Of a stretch of 64,000 bases of DNA, positions 1-8,706 are shown one piece after another. Location: NCBI RefSeq assembly GCF_008629655.1, contig NZ_VWSG01000004.1:62001-126000 (forward strand), written 5' to 3'. The position numbers and the translations under genes were made by a program. Under the pieces are notes generated by a model. It did no database searches. It saw only the letters and a program-made list of their open reading frames with translations, and was not told where the DNA came from. This DNA is from Paenimyroides baculatum. Lineage in GTDB: Bacteria > Bacteroidota > Bacteroidia > Flavobacteriales > Flavobacteriaceae. The stretch's first letter is position 1. Every line of letters starts with the position of its first letter.

Positions 1-96
1 TTATAAAACGTTCAATTTTAAAAGTTTTTTTTCGATTTTTAAAAATCACTCGATAAAAATGTTTTATTTTGCAATTAATTTAAATAAATATTTATT

Positions 97-606
97 ATGA
101 AAAAAATCGTTTTATCATTAGCAGTTATTGGTGGATTAGTTTTCACATCTTGTAAAAAAGATGCTGCTCAAGAAAATTTAGAGAACAAATTAGATTCAAT
201 TACAGAAAAAGTTGAAGATACTTTAAACGTTGTAAAAGAAGAAGTAGCTGAAACTGTACCTACTTTAGAAGCTAAAATCAAAGAAGCTGAAGAAGAATTG
301 AAAAAAGCTGTAACTGTAGAAGAAAAACAAGCTGCAACTAAAAAATTAAACGATGCAAAATCTGCATTAGCAACTTTAAAAGGTGAAGCACTTTCTACTG
401 CAGAGGAAGTTAAACAAGAAGCTACTGCTGCTGCTAACAAAGCTGGTAATGCTGTTAAAACAACTGTAAAGAATACAGAAAAGAAAGTAGAAAAAGCTAA
501 AGAGGATGTAAAAAAAGAAGCTGTAAAAACTAAAGAGGAAATTCACGAAGCTGGAAAAAAAGCAGTTGAAGAAGGGACAGTACTTAAAAAACGTTCTGGA
601 TTATAA
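97..606 (+). CDS. Coiled-coil lipoprotein, function unknown
   Basis: The 169-residue product starts with a short lipoprotein signal (MKKIVLSLAVIGGLVFTSC); the Cys at residue 19 is the probable lipidation site, so the protein is probably anchored to a membrane facing the periplasm. The rest is very rich in Lys, Glu and Ala, has no aromatic core and looks like one long amphipathic helix or coiled coil (about residues 25-160), similar in composition to YtxH or late-embryogenesis-type stress proteins. No catalytic motif is visible. It stands alone and faces a convergent lipoprotein gene across a shared hairpin. A stress or envelope role is a guess from composition only. Confidence 0.75.
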   Translation: MKKIVLSLAVIGGLVFTSCKKDAAQENLENKLDSITEKVEDTLNVVKEEVAETVPTLEAKIKEAEEELKKAVTVEEKQAATKKLNDAKSALATLKGEALSTAEEVKQEATAAANKAGNAVKTTVKNTEKKVEKAKEDVKKEAVKTKEEIHEAGKKAVEEGTVLKKRSGL

Positions 607-628
607 TATTTCAACATATTTATAAAAA

Positions 629-654
629 AGAGAGGCAATAAATATTGCCTCTCT
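629..654. terminator. Hairpin terminator between convergent genes
   Basis: A perfect 12-bp stem (AGAGAGGCAATA / TATTGCCTCTCT) has a 2-nt gap at its apex. On the minus strand it is followed by a six-T run, so it best serves the minus-strand lipoprotein gene. The plus-strand side has only a weak T tract. Confidence 0.8.
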
Positions 655-676
655 ATTATAAACTAAATTTAAATTA

Positions 677-1372
677 TTAGTTTAAAGATTTTCTAACTGT
701 TAATTTAGCATCTTTAGGTGAAATTCTTTGTAATCCTTTAGCAGCACTTGCGTTTAAAGAGTACATACCTTCAATTGCCCCTTTCAAATTAGTTTTTAAT
801 GTAATAGATGTATCATCAGCATCTGTTCCAGATAATGTATAAGTCATACTTCCTGCTGCACTTTCTGTAGCATAAGTTAATTCAGTTACATCAAATTCAG
901 CAGACGCACCATATGAATAATCTGTATCATTCATAGTAGTTGTAAAACCACCTAATAAAGTAGATCCTTCAGTTGTAAAAGGAAAAACATATCTACCTGT
1001 TGTACCTACTGGAATTGATGTATCAACTTTAGTTAATAAAGTAGACCAAGTGCTTGTTGCACCAATTGGTGTAATTGCCGAACCATTGTGTGAAATAAAT
1101 TCAAAAGCAGCTACAACTGTACCATCCTCTAAAGTATATTCTTTAATAGGCGCATCTTGTCCAGCTCCATCAACATGAACTGCGTATAATGAAAAAGCAA
1201 TTTCTTCTTGATCATTATTTACTTGAATAAAATTTTCTGTTAATTCTTCTCCTGGTCCTGGTCCTGGTCCTGGTCCTGGTGCAACTGAATCATCACCTCC
1301 ACAAGAAGTTACTGTTAAAGATCCCGCAGCAACAAAAGCGATTGTTGCTAAAGATAAAAATACTTTTTTCAT
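677..1372 (-). CDS. Secreted lipoprotein with Pro-Gly linker, function unknown
   Basis: The 231-residue product has a lipoprotein signal peptide ending in LTVTSC (Cys about residue 24). A Gly/Asp stretch and a (PG)n linker (about residues 32-41) follow, then a beta-rich, Thr/Ser-rich domain with no recognised family. The linker is encoded by about five copies of a 6-bp unit (cctggt on the plus strand, 1251-1280), which could change length in frame. The architecture of lipid anchor, flexible spacer and globular domain is typical of Bacteroidota surface-exposed lipoproteins. No function can be assigned from sequence. Confidence 0.75.
   Translation of the reverse strand: MKKVFLSLATIAFVAAGSLTVTSCGGDDSVAPGPGPGPGPGEELTENFIQVNNDQEEIAFSLYAVHVDGAGQDAPIKEYTLEDGTVVAAFEFISHNGSAITPIGATSTWSTLLTKVDTSIPVGTTGRYVFPFTTEGSTLLGGFTTTMNDTDYSYGASAEFDVTELTYATESAAGSMTYTLSGTDADDTSITLKTNLKGAIEGMYSLNASAAKGLQRISPKDAKLTVRKSLN
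1251..1280. repeat. Hexanucleotide repeat coding for a Pro-Gly linker
   Basis: Five tandem copies of cctggt lie inside the lipoprotein gene and encode the alternating Pro-Gly spacer on the minus strand. Gain or loss of a unit would keep the reading frame. Confidence 0.8.
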
Positions 1373-1514
1373 AATAGATTTATATTATTTTATTGTTAAT
1401 TTACAAGGCTAATTTAAGTATTAATTTTTAAAAAACAATACTTCACAAAAAAAAATGCTTTTTTTAACACAATTCAAATATGTGATTAATGATCGAAAAG
1501 TAATAAAAATGCAC

Positions 1515-1522
1515 TATTTTTG
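1515..1522 (+). promoter_or_regulatory. Candidate -7 element of the hydroxylase gene
   Basis: TATTTTTG matches the Bacteroidota -7 consensus TAnnTTTG and lies 39 bases before the ATG at 1562. No clear TTG is present at the expected -33 position, so only half of the promoter is supported. Confidence 0.4.
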
Positions 1523-1561
1523 AAAATCAAAAACTTATTAAAATACTAACAACAATTAAAT

Positions 1562-3295
1562 ATGAACGAGCATTTTGAAACCAATCCGTTAATTGATCGT
1601 TTACCAGAACACCTTAAACAGTTTATTAAACCACAGAGTTATGAAGATTATACTGCCATAAATCAAGCAGTGTGGCGTTATGTAATGCGTAAAAATGTGG
1701 ATTATCTATCAAAAGTTGCACATTCTTCTTATTTAGAAGGTTTACAAAAAACAGGGATTTCTATTGAAAGCATACCTAGTATGTATGGTATGAACCGTAT
1801 TTTAAAGGAAATTGGTTGGACTGCAGTTGCTGTTGACGGTTTTATTCCGCCGAATGCTTTTATGGAGTTTCAGGCATATAATGTGTTGGTTATTGCTTCA
1901 GATATCCGTCAGTTAGAAAATATCGAATACACACCCGCTCCGGATATTATCCACGAAGGTGCCGGTCACGCTCCTATTATTGCCAATCCAGAATACGCAG
2001 AATATTTGCGCAGATTTGGTGAAATTGGGTGTAAAGCTATTTCATCTGCACACGACTATGAAATTTACGAAGCAATCCGTGAATTATCTATTTTAGAAGA
2101 AGCTGAAGGAACACCAGAAAGCGAGTTGATTAGAATTCGATCTAAAGTTGAAGATTTACAAGCAAAATCAACAGAACCATCGGAAATGGCATTGATTCGT
2201 AATTTACATTGGTGGACTGTTGAATACGGTTTAATAGGAACTGTTGAAAATCCTAAAATATATGGTGCCGGTTTGTTATCATCAATTGGTGAAAGCGAAT
2301 GGTGCATGACCGATAAAGTTGAAAAGTTACCTTATAGTATAGACGCTGCTTACCAAGGGTTCGATATTACAAAACCGCAACCTCAATTATATGTAACAAA
2401 AGATTTCGCAGAGTTAAGCATGGTTTTAGAAGAATTTGCCAATAAAATGGCATTGCGAACTGGTGGCTTAAGCGGAATTAAAAAATTGATTCATTCTAAA
2501 GCGTTAGGAACTATCGAGCTATCTACAGGTTTACAGGTTTCGGGTGTTTTCACAAATGTTATTGAAGATGAAGGAAAGCCGGTTTACATTCAAACCTCAG
2601 GAAAAACAGCTTTAGCTTACCGAGAAAAAGAATTGGTAAATCACGGAACGGAATATCATTCTGAAGGATTTGGAAGCCCGATTGGTCGTCTAAAAAACAT
2701 CAATCTTACCATAGAAGATATGAGTCCACGCGATTTGCAGGCATACAATATATATGAAGGCAAGCATATTGAACTAGAATTTGAAGGAGATATTAAAGTT
2801 TCTGGTGAAATTATCACAGGTTCAAGAAATCTTCAGGGCGAAATTATCATCATCAGTTTTAAGAATTGTACCGTTACTCATAATGCTACTATTTTGTTTC
2901 AACCTGAATGGGGAACGTACGATATGGCTATTGGCAAGAAAATAGTTTCAGCTTTTTCGGGTCCGGCTGACATCAACAGTTTTGATATGATCACGCACGT
3001 TCCTACTACTAAAACCATTAAAGCGACAAAATCTACCGAACGTGAAGCTTTAGAAAATCTGTACGAAAAAGTAAGAACCTATCGCGAGCAGCATTCAACC
3101 GAAGATTTAGAAGTTATTTTATCTGATCTGATCCAAAATCATCCGCAAGATTGGTTGCTAACATTAGAAATCGTTGAATTAGCAAAACAAAACAATTTGA
3201 CTGTTTACAATAAAGCTTTAGATCATTTATTAAAAGTAAAAGCAAACAGACCCGAAATAGCACATTTAGTTGCTAACGGTTTAAATTTATTATAA
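1562..3295 (+). CDS. phhA: Aromatic amino acid hydroxylase (phenylalanine 4-hydroxylase-like), long form
   Basis: The product is a pterin- and iron-dependent monooxygenase that probably converts phenylalanine to tyrosine. The iron-binding triad of the family is visible: H131 and H136 in HEGAGH, and E221 in HWWTVEYGL. The protein has 577 residues, whereas single-domain bacterial phenylalanine hydroxylases have about 260-300. The catalytic domain occupies roughly residues 30-320 and is followed by about 250 residues of unassigned sequence. There is no signal peptide, so it is cytoplasmic. The gene stands alone with its own terminator. The family call is firm; whether the substrate is Phe, Trp or another aromatic is inferred. 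Confidence 0.88.
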   Translation: MNEHFETNPLIDRLPEHLKQFIKPQSYEDYTAINQAVWRYVMRKNVDYLSKVAHSSYLEGLQKTGISIESIPSMYGMNRILKEIGWTAVAVDGFIPPNAFMEFQAYNVLVIASDIRQLENIEYTPAPDIIHEGAGHAPIIANPEYAEYLRRFGEIGCKAISSAHDYEIYEAIRELSILEEAEGTPESELIRIRSKVEDLQAKSTEPSEMALIRNLHWWTVEYGLIGTVENPKIYGAGLLSSIGESEWCMTDKVEKLPYSIDAAYQGFDITKPQPQLYVTKDFAELSMVLEEFANKMALRTGGLSGIKKLIHSKALGTIELSTGLQVSGVFTNVIEDEGKPVYIQTSGKTALAYREKELVNHGTEYHSEGFGSPIGRLKNINLTIEDMSPRDLQAYNIYEGKHIELEFEGDIKVSGEIITGSRNLQGEIIIISFKNCTVTHNATILFQPEWGTYDMAIGKKIVSAFSGPADINSFDMITHVPTTKTIKATKSTEREALENLYEKVRTYREQHSTEDLEVILSDLIQNHPQDWLLTLEIVELAKQNNLTVYNKALDHLLKVKANRPEIAHLVANGLNLL

Positions 3296-3305
3296 CATTT
3301 TTCTT

Positions 3306-3335
3306 AAAAAGACTTTCAATAATGAAAGTCTTTTT
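3306..3335 (+). terminator. Rho-independent terminator
   Basis: A 13-bp stem (AAAAAGACTTTCA / TGAAAGTCTTTTT) with an ATAA loop is followed by a T-rich tract, just after the hydroxylase stop codon. Confidence 0.85.
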
Positions 3336-3367
3336 GTTTTTTAACACTTTCTTATTACTTTCTAATT

Positions 3368-3396
3368 TTGTTTTAAAATAATTGTTTATATTTTTG
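3368..3396 (+). promoter_or_regulatory. Bacteroidota-type promoter of the M16 peptidase gene
   Basis: TTG (3368-3370) is followed 18 bases later by TATTTTTG (3389-3396). This fits the TTG / TAnnTTTG consensus of the Bacteroidota primary sigma factor. The predicted start of transcription is about 15-20 bases before the ATG at 3417. Confidence 0.65.
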
Positions 3397-3416
3397 AGAA
3401 ATTTAAAACACCACAA

Positions 3417-6230
3417 ATGAACTTAAAAAAAATTACTTTAGGTCTTTTGATCTTACCTGCATCAATTTGGGCACAAGTTGCAGATTTAAATCAAAAAATA
3501 CCAAATGACCCTGATGTTCGCATTGGAAAATTAGACAACGGTTTAACTTATTATATCCGTAAAAACGCAAAACCAGAGAATAAAGTAGATTTACGTATGG
3601 TTTTAAATGCCGGATCTATTTTAGAAACCGACAAACAAGTTGGTTTGGCGCATTTTATGGAGCACATGGTTTTTAATGGTACTAAAACCTTCCCTAAAAA
3701 CGAATTAATCAATTACTTACAAAGTATTGGTGTAAAATTTGGTCAGCATTTAAATGCTTACACAAGTTTTGACGAAACGGTTTATTTCTTACCAATTCCG
3801 TCTGATGATCCTGTAAAATTAGACAAAGGTTTCCAAATTTTAGAAGATTGGGCTTTCAACGCTAATTTAGAAACAAAAGATATCGACGATGAGCGTGGAG
3901 TTGTTATTGAAGAATACCGCACACGATTAGGTTCGGGCGAACGTATGATGAAGAATTATTTACCAAAAATGCTTCACAATTCGTTATACGCAAAACGTTT
4001 ACCTATTGGTACTAAAGAGAATTTAGAAACATTCAAACCAGAAGAAATCCGTCAGTTTTATAAAGATTGGTACCGCCCTAACTTAATGGCAATCATTGTT
4101 GTAGGTGATATTAATGTTGATGAAATGGAAGCTAAAGTAAAAAGCCATTTTGGTAAATATAAAAATCCTACAAATCAAAAAGAGCGTAAAGAATTTGAAA
4201 TTCCTAACCACAAAGAAACTTTTGTATCTATCAATACCGATAAAGAAGCAACATCTTCTAACGTACAAATTTTCTATAAAGATCAAGGAACGCCAGAACC
4301 ATCTACAACAGTTGGTGACTATAAAACCGATTTTGTTGAAAATTTATTCTCTAGCATGATAAATTCACGCTTAGAAGAATACACCAACAGCCCTACTCCT
4401 CCGTTTGTTTATGGTTACAGTTATCATGGTGGAATGTTAGGTCGTGGTAAAGAAGCGTTCCAATCAATAGCAATGACTGCAGAAGACAAGCAGTTAGAAG
4501 CATTAAAAGTATTGGCAATTGAAAACGAGCGTGCTAGAAAATTCGGATTTACACAATCGGAATTAGATCGTGCTAAAACAGAAACATTAGCTTATTACGA
4601 AAAAGCATTTAACGATCGCGATAAAAACAACTCGTCTAAATATTTAGGTATTTACCAAAGTCACTTTTTAGAAGGTGAAGCAATGCCGTCAATAGATTAC
4701 GAATACAAATTAGCAAAAGAATTACTACCTACAATTACATTAAAAGATGTTAACAACGTAATTCAATCGTACATTAAAGACGAAAACCGTGTAATTATTT
4801 TAACCGGACCTGAAAAAGAAGGTTTAAAAACACCAACTGAAAAAGATGTTTTAGCAGCTTTAGATGTATCAAAAGTTGAAATCACTCCTTACCAAGATGC
4901 TGCTGTTGCAGAATCATTAATTCGTAACGAAATTAAAGCAGGTAAAGTTACTAATACAACTAAAAATGATAAGTTAGGAACAACAACTTTAACGTTATCA
5001 AACGGTGCTAAAGTAACTTACAAAAAGACCGACTTTAAAAACGATGAAATTTTATTTGGTGCAAGAAGTTTTGGTGGTACTAACTTATTAGACAACGATA
5101 CTTTCAAGAAAACGCAACATGCATCAGGCTCTGTACCACAAGCAGGTATTGCAGGTATGGATCAAAATGCATTAACCAAATTCAATACAGGTAAATTGTA
5201 CCGTGTTTCACCATATGTTGGTGGTATAACCGAAGGTTTCTCTGGTAATGCAACACCTAAAGATTTAGAATTCTTGTTCCAATCGGTTCATGCTTATTTT
5301 ACTGATTTAAATTTCGATGAAAAAGCGTTTGAGTCTGAAAAGAACAAAACAAAATCTTACATGGCAAACATTATGGCAATGCCAGAAGTATTTTTCCAAA
5401 TCGAAGTTTCAAATTTCATGTATGGACACAATGCGCGTTATTCATCGCCAATTCCTACTGAAAAAGATTGGGATAACACAGATTACAAAAAAGCATACGA
5501 CTTGTTTAAAGAGCGTTTTGCCGATGCAAGCGATTTTGAATTTTTCTTTGTAGGAAATGTTACAGACGAACAAATGAAAACGTTTTCTGAAAAATATTTG
5601 GCTTCGTTACCAGCTTTAAACCGTAAAGAAACTTATAAAGATACAGGTTTCCGTGGTAAAGATGGTGTTCATAAAAAAGAGGTTTTCAAAGGAAACGATG
5701 ATAAAGCTACCGTTAGAATTTCTTACGCGGGCGAAACAACGTACTCTGCAAAAGAAAATCTTGCAATGCAAGCTTTAGGTGAAATTTTAACTATTAAGTT
5801 AATTGAAGAATTACGTGAAAAAGAAGGTGGTGTTTATGGTGCCGGTGCTCAAGGTAGCTTAAGTAAATTGCCTTACGGATCGTACAACTTCTCTATTTCG
5901 TATCCTACAAATCCAAAAGATGCTGATAAATTAATTGAATTAACTTTGAAAGAAGTTGAAAAAATTCAGCAAAACGGACCAGAAGCTAAAGATTTAGATA
6001 AATTTAAAGAAGGTGAAATGACAGATTACACCAAATCTTTAAAAGAAAATAATTACTGGTTAGGTGTTTTAACAGAAGCTTTTACAACACAAGAAAGCCC
6101 TGAAAAAGCATTAGATTTCGAAAAGAACTTAAAAGCTTTAACTATGAAAGATGTTCAGGAAGTAGCTAAAAAATATCTTACTAAAAACCGTGTTATTGCG
6201 GTATTAAAACCAGAAACTGCTAAAAAGTAG
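3417..6230 (+). CDS. M16 family zinc metallopeptidase, secreted, two-unit form
   Basis: The product is a pitrilysin/insulinase-type zinc peptidase of 937 residues, long enough for the two M16 halves found in periplasmic members. A signal peptide is present (cleavage after about residue 20, SIWAQ). The inverted zinc motif HFMEH (H79, E82, H83) is intact, and E159 in DDERG sits at the spacing expected for the third zinc ligand. The C-terminal half (about residues 500-935) is the inactive M16 domain that closes the chamber. It probably degrades peptides in the periplasm. It is monocistronic, with its own promoter and a strong terminator. Confidence 0.92.
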   Translation: MNLKKITLGLLILPASIWAQVADLNQKIPNDPDVRIGKLDNGLTYYIRKNAKPENKVDLRMVLNAGSILETDKQVGLAHFMEHMVFNGTKTFPKNELINYLQSIGVKFGQHLNAYTSFDETVYFLPIPSDDPVKLDKGFQILEDWAFNANLETKDIDDERGVVIEEYRTRLGSGERMMKNYLPKMLHNSLYAKRLPIGTKENLETFKPEEIRQFYKDWYRPNLMAIIVVGDINVDEMEAKVKSHFGKYKNPTNQKERKEFEIPNHKETFVSINTDKEATSSNVQIFYKDQGTPEPSTTVGDYKTDFVENLFSSMINSRLEEYTNSPTPPFVYGYSYHGGMLGRGKEAFQSIAMTAEDKQLEALKVLAIENERARKFGFTQSELDRAKTETLAYYEKAFNDRDKNNSSKYLGIYQSHFLEGEAMPSIDYEYKLAKELLPTITLKDVNNVIQSYIKDENRVIILTGPEKEGLKTPTEKDVLAALDVSKVEITPYQDAAVAESLIRNEIKAGKVTNTTKNDKLGTTTLTLSNGAKVTYKKTDFKNDEILFGARSFGGTNLLDNDTFKKTQHASGSVPQAGIAGMDQNALTKFNTGKLYRVSPYVGGITEGFSGNATPKDLEFLFQSVHAYFTDLNFDEKAFESEKNKTKSYMANIMAMPEVFFQIEVSNFMYGHNARYSSPIPTEKDWDNTDYKKAYDLFKERFADASDFEFFFVGNVTDEQMKTFSEKYLASLPALNRKETYKDTGFRGKDGVHKKEVFKGNDDKATVRISYAGETTYSAKENLAMQALGEILTIKLIEELREKEGGVYGAGAQGSLSKLPYGSYNFSISYPTNPKDADKLIELTLKEVEKIQQNGPEAKDLDKFKEGEMTDYTKSLKENNYWLGVLTEAFTTQESPEKALDFEKNLKALTMKDVQEVAKKYLTKNRVIAVLKPETAKK

Positions 6231-6248
6231 TTTTTATAATACTTCAAC

Positions 6249-6283
6249 AAAAAACTCCGATTGAAATTCAATCGGAGTTTTTT
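6249..6283 (+). terminator. Rho-independent terminator
   Basis: A long hairpin (AAAAAACTCCGATTGA / TCAATCGGAGTTTTTT) with a T tract lies directly after the M16 gene. Confidence 0.88.
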
Positions 6284-6455
6284 GTTTATTTAAAAATTAA
6301 AGATCTTTTTTTATTTTTTAATCATATTAACAAATACCTAAATCATAAATTCAAGTATATATTTTCCACTCAAAACGATAAAGTTGCACGTTATTTACTT
6401 ATTTTTATACTTTATTTAACAATTCGATTTTTATACTTAAACTCATAAACATAAA

Positions 6456-8705
6456 GTGAAAAAAATAATAGTTTTATTTGTTTTTTTGATTTCAACCTTT
6501 GGTTTTTCTCAAGATAAATATATACAGATAAAGTTAGATTCCTTAGAAGTAAAACTTCATAAGGCTAAAAATGATTCTGAAAAACTTAATATTTCATTAG
6601 GTTTAGGGAAAGATTATGCTGTATACTCAAATAAAAAAAATTTTGAATTTAACGAAGATGCTATAAAACTTGCTGAAAAGTTAAACAAACCTATAGCTAT
6701 TGCTGAAGCTTATGCCAATATAAGTACATTCCACGAAGGAAAAAATGACACATTACAGCAATTAGATTTTATAAATAAAATACTTGAATTAGGTAATAAA
6801 AAAAATGATAATACTGTTTTAGGAAAAGGTTATTATGAAAAAGCTTTCTATTATTGGACAAGAAATGATAACAAGAAAATAATTCAGAACTTTTTAAAAG
6901 CTGAATATTTTTTCAGAAAAAGTAATAACAAAAAATATCTTTCAGATCTGTATTTACAGTTTGGTTTTTTTTATCAAAGCGAGACCAAAGATTATAACCA
7001 AGCACTTGAATATTATAAAAAATTCACTCATCTTTTCAATGAAAATAGTTTTGAATTAGTAAATACTTACAACCTAATGGCTAATTTATATGCCAAGCAA
7101 AATAAGTTTAAAAAAGCATTAGAGCATTACCAAAAATCTGCTAAATTACACAAGCAATATAACGATACCAAAAGCCATCATTATGGATACTTACTCTCAA
7201 ACATTGCTAATATATACAGCGAATTAAATGAATATGACAAAAGTTTCACTTACCATAATTTAGCTTTAGATTTTTTCTTAAAACTAAAAGACCACAATAA
7301 TATTTCTTTAATATACATTAGTAAATCAACCGTATATCAAAAGTTAAATCAACCTGAAAAAATATCTCAAAATATTAATTTGGCTATTGAAAATACAAAA
7401 AACATAAAAGAATGTTTAGTAAAAGAAGCCGTATATTCAAGAATTGGAAATATATATTATGATTTAGAAAACTACCAAAAAGCATTAGAATTTCATCTAA
7501 AAGCATATCACGAATGCCCATTAAATAAACCCTATAAACTAATAGACGATCAAGAGTACTGTATTGGAACTACTTACTTAAAATTAGCTCAAAATATAAA
7601 CAAAACTACAAATGAAGGCGCATATAAAGACAAATACCAGCTTTTAGAATTAAGTAAACAGTACCTAAATAAAGTAATAAATAAGGCAATAAAAAAAGAC
7701 GATATTTTAATGTTGAATAACACTTATCTAAACTTATCTGAGATTTCTGATTTACAAGCCGATAAAAGCAAAGCTTTAGAATACTACAAACAGCATATTA
7801 TTTATAAGGACAGTTTAGAAGTAATAGAGAACCGAGAGCTTTTGGTTCAAAATCAGATGCAGTTTGAGTTTGATCAACAGGAAAAAATCAGAAACGCAGA
7901 ACAAAAGACTAAAGATGCATTAGCTAGAGAAGAATTAACTAAAGAAAAAAACAAACGAAATTTAGCTTTGATAGGATTTGGGGTTTTTGTAATTCTGGCA
8001 AGTTTTGCAGCCTTCGCTTATTCACAAAAAAAGAAAGATCATAAAATTATATCAGAAGAAAAACAAAAATCTGATAATTTGCTCTTAAATATTTTACCTG
8101 AGGAAGTAGCAAAAGAGTTAAAGGAAAAAGGTACATCGGAAGCACGACATTTTGAAAGCGTTTCGATTATGTTTACCGATTTTAAAGATTTCACGAAACT
8201 ATCAGAAAAAATTCCTTCAAAGGAACTTATAGAAGAGCTTAATTATTGCTTTAAAGCCTTTGATGAAATTGTAGCAAAACATGGAGTTGAAAAAATTAAA
8301 ACTATTGGCGACTCTTATATGGCTGTTTGCGGATTACCCGCCAAATATGGAAATCATGCACAAAAAATGGTTCAAGCAGCTATAGAAATTCGCGATTTTA
8401 TTGAAGATTATAAATTAAAACGTCAAAGTGAAAGCAAATCTTTCTTTGAAATGCGTATTGGAATAAATTCTGGAGAAGTAGTTGCAGGAATCGTAGGAAT
8501 TAAGAAATTTGCTTATGATATTTGGGGCGATGCTGTAAATACGGCTTCACGAATGGAAAGTAATGGCGAAATAGGAAAAGTAAATATAAGTGAATCAACT
8601 TATAATCTTGTTAAAGATGATTTCTACTTTGAATTCAGGGGGGAATTGGAGGCTAAAGGAAAAGGAAAGATTAAAATGTATTTTGTAGATAATAAAAAAA
8701 CATAA
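6456..8705 (+). CDS. TPR-domain class III adenylate cyclase, all catalytic residues present
   Basis: This 749-residue membrane protein has a signal peptide (MKKIIVLFVFLISTFGFSQ), TPR repeats (about 40-460) that would be extracytoplasmic, a coiled coil, one TM helix (about 508-526), a short transducer motif (LLLNILPEEVAKEL) and a C-terminal class III cyclase domain (about 565-745). The metal Asps are present (D575 in FTDF, D619 in IGDSYMAV), as are the transition-state pair N695/R699 and the ATP-type discriminators K615 and D688. It should therefore work as a homodimer making cAMP. The start is GTG at 6456 in the context ACATAAAGTGAAAAAAATA, which is repeated exactly at the next gene. It is the first gene of a three-cyclase operon. 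Confidence 0.88.
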   Translation: MKKIIVLFVFLISTFGFSQDKYIQIKLDSLEVKLHKAKNDSEKLNISLGLGKDYAVYSNKKNFEFNEDAIKLAEKLNKPIAIAEAYANISTFHEGKNDTLQQLDFINKILELGNKKNDNTVLGKGYYEKAFYYWTRNDNKKIIQNFLKAEYFFRKSNNKKYLSDLYLQFGFFYQSETKDYNQALEYYKKFTHLFNENSFELVNTYNLMANLYAKQNKFKKALEHYQKSAKLHKQYNDTKSHHYGYLLSNIANIYSELNEYDKSFTYHNLALDFFLKLKDHNNISLIYISKSTVYQKLNQPEKISQNINLAIENTKNIKECLVKEAVYSRIGNIYYDLENYQKALEFHLKAYHECPLNKPYKLIDDQEYCIGTTYLKLAQNINKTTNEGAYKDKYQLLELSKQYLNKVINKAIKKDDILMLNNTYLNLSEISDLQADKSKALEYYKQHIIYKDSLEVIENRELLVQNQMQFEFDQQEKIRNAEQKTKDALAREELTKEKNKRNLALIGFGVFVILASFAAFAYSQKKKDHKIISEEKQKSDNLLLNILPEEVAKELKEKGTSEARHFESVSIMFTDFKDFTKLSEKIPSKELIEELNYCFKAFDEIVAKHGVEKIKTIGDSYMAVCGLPAKYGNHAQKMVQAAIEIRDFIEDYKLKRQSESKSFFEMRIGINSGEVVAGIVGIKKFAYDIWGDAVNTASRMESNGEIGKVNISESTYNLVKDDFYFEFRGELEAKGKGKIKMYFVDNKKT

Positions 8706-8706
8706 A

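Noticed and set aside
168..440. Minus-strand ORF in the first lipoprotein gene
   Set aside because: Mirror of the Lys/Glu/Ala-rich coding strand, giving a Ser/Phe-rich sequence without motifs.
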